In this document: in pieces, positions 63,419 to 64,000 of the stretch
Numbering within the stretch: position 1 is the stretch's first letter
Layout of the letters: every line of letters begins with the position of its first letter
NCBI GenBank assembly: GCA_903813345.2
Contig: CAIIXF020000004.1
Location: 6,841,525-6,905,524, forward strand
DNA from: Owenia fusiformis
Lineage: Eukaryota > Annelida > Polychaeta > Sabellida > Oweniidae
Length of the DNA stretch: 64,000 bases
Direction: 5' to 3'
Position numbers and translations under genes: made by a program
The notes under the pieces: model-generated
Told to the model about the DNA's origin: nothing
Databases searched by the model: none
Seen by the model: the letters and a program-made list of their open reading frames with translations, nothing else

Positions 63419-63830
63419 CTAAATGTAAATAATCAATTCTGCTTATAATATCATTATATCTTTAAAATCCTCCTCGCTTTTCTTGTTCATTTCACGCTGA
63501 ATAATATTTTTCTATGACGTTTAAAATAGACAAGAAGAACGATAGTGTCGCCCTGTACCAACATGACAAAGGGGTATCAACACATCCTAGGAAGGTTCAG
63601 TTTTTTCTAAATCTGGAGGGGGCTCATAGACAATTTTGACCAAAAATCAATTGAAAAGTGCTAAAAATGGTGAAAACTGCATGATTTTGAAAAAAATTTT
63701 GACCGTTCCACTACTGTTTTTATCTTCTTGATTAATCTTGTCTTCTAAAGTTACTGTTCCTATATAATAACCGTCTAATTACATATTATGGCAACCATAT
63801 TATGGTTGGCCTATTAGTATAAAGAGTGCA
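63419..63830. other. Intron of the six-cysteine gene, no recognised feature
   Basis: AT-rich sequence with no further exon that I could support. Confidence 0.4.
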
Positions 63831-63835
63831 TGCGT

Positions 63836-64000
63836 TGTTTACGGGTGTGTAGGCGTTAATTACGCTCGTGTAGATGTAAAATTACGCCCGTGCTGACGAA
63901 AAATTACGCCTGTGTAGGCGTAAATTACGCCCGTGAAGAAGTAAATTCTACGGGCGTTCAGAATACATTTACAGGCGTGAACTTACGGCGTTAAAATTAT
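63836..64000. repeat. Degenerate GGCGTAAATTACGCC tandem repeat
   Basis: About seven diverged units of roughly 21 bp, each with TTACGCC(C/T)GTG or its inverse GGCGTAA. The unit is itself near-palindromic. It runs to the window edge. Confidence 0.75.

Noticed and set aside
63836-64000. A CRISPR-like array
   Set aside because: The units are diverged and contiguous without unique spacers, and the DNA is eukaryotic.

Overview
The window is AT-rich eukaryotic DNA from an animal. Host genes are split into many small exons with GT/AG borders, and the DNA between them is packed with transposon debris. The gene set (a complement-like macroglobulin carrying an LDL-receptor class A module, a BIVM homologue, a secreted DNA/RNA non-specific endonuclease) and the L1/Tx1-type retrotransposon fit a spiralian invertebrate, most likely a mollusc. 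That taxonomic guess is an inference.

Left two thirds (1-40388, + strand): one large gene, open at its 5' end, reconstructed here as 33 exons joined in frame (1466 codons plus stop). It encodes an alpha-2-macroglobulin/complement superfamily protein of the Mcr (macroglobulin complement-related, TEP6) type. An LDLa module sits where a protease bait region would be, the thioester motif is missing, and the C terminus has a likely transmembrane segment. Its introns hold a full-length L1/Tx1 LINE in antisense (about 8549-13589, 15-bp target duplication), a truncated LINE, a mariner-like relic with perfect 30-bp terminal repeats (TIRs), several MITE families, a 1.1-kb foldback element and a G-rich tandem array. 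Two small tandem duplications copy splice sites of the gene itself.

Middle (40389-46597): intergenic DNA with two TA-flanked foldback MITEs and a tandem array, then a single-exon endonuclease gene (43351-44271, +) with a TATA box and a large hairpin in its 3' untranslated region.

Right part (46598-59012, - strand): a seven-exon gene for a BIVM-like protein (340 codons). Its introns contain a LINE nested inside another LINE, four TIR elements and a 950-bp near-palindrome. Beyond it (59013-63140) lie further MITEs and a nested TIR family. The last exon of another - strand gene, encoding a six-cysteine module, lies at 63141-63418. The window ends in a GGCGTAA-rich degenerate repeat.

The three host genes show no operon-like or functional coupling. 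The macroglobulin and the endonuclease are both extracellular proteins of the kind used in innate defence or epithelial barriers, but that link is an inference.
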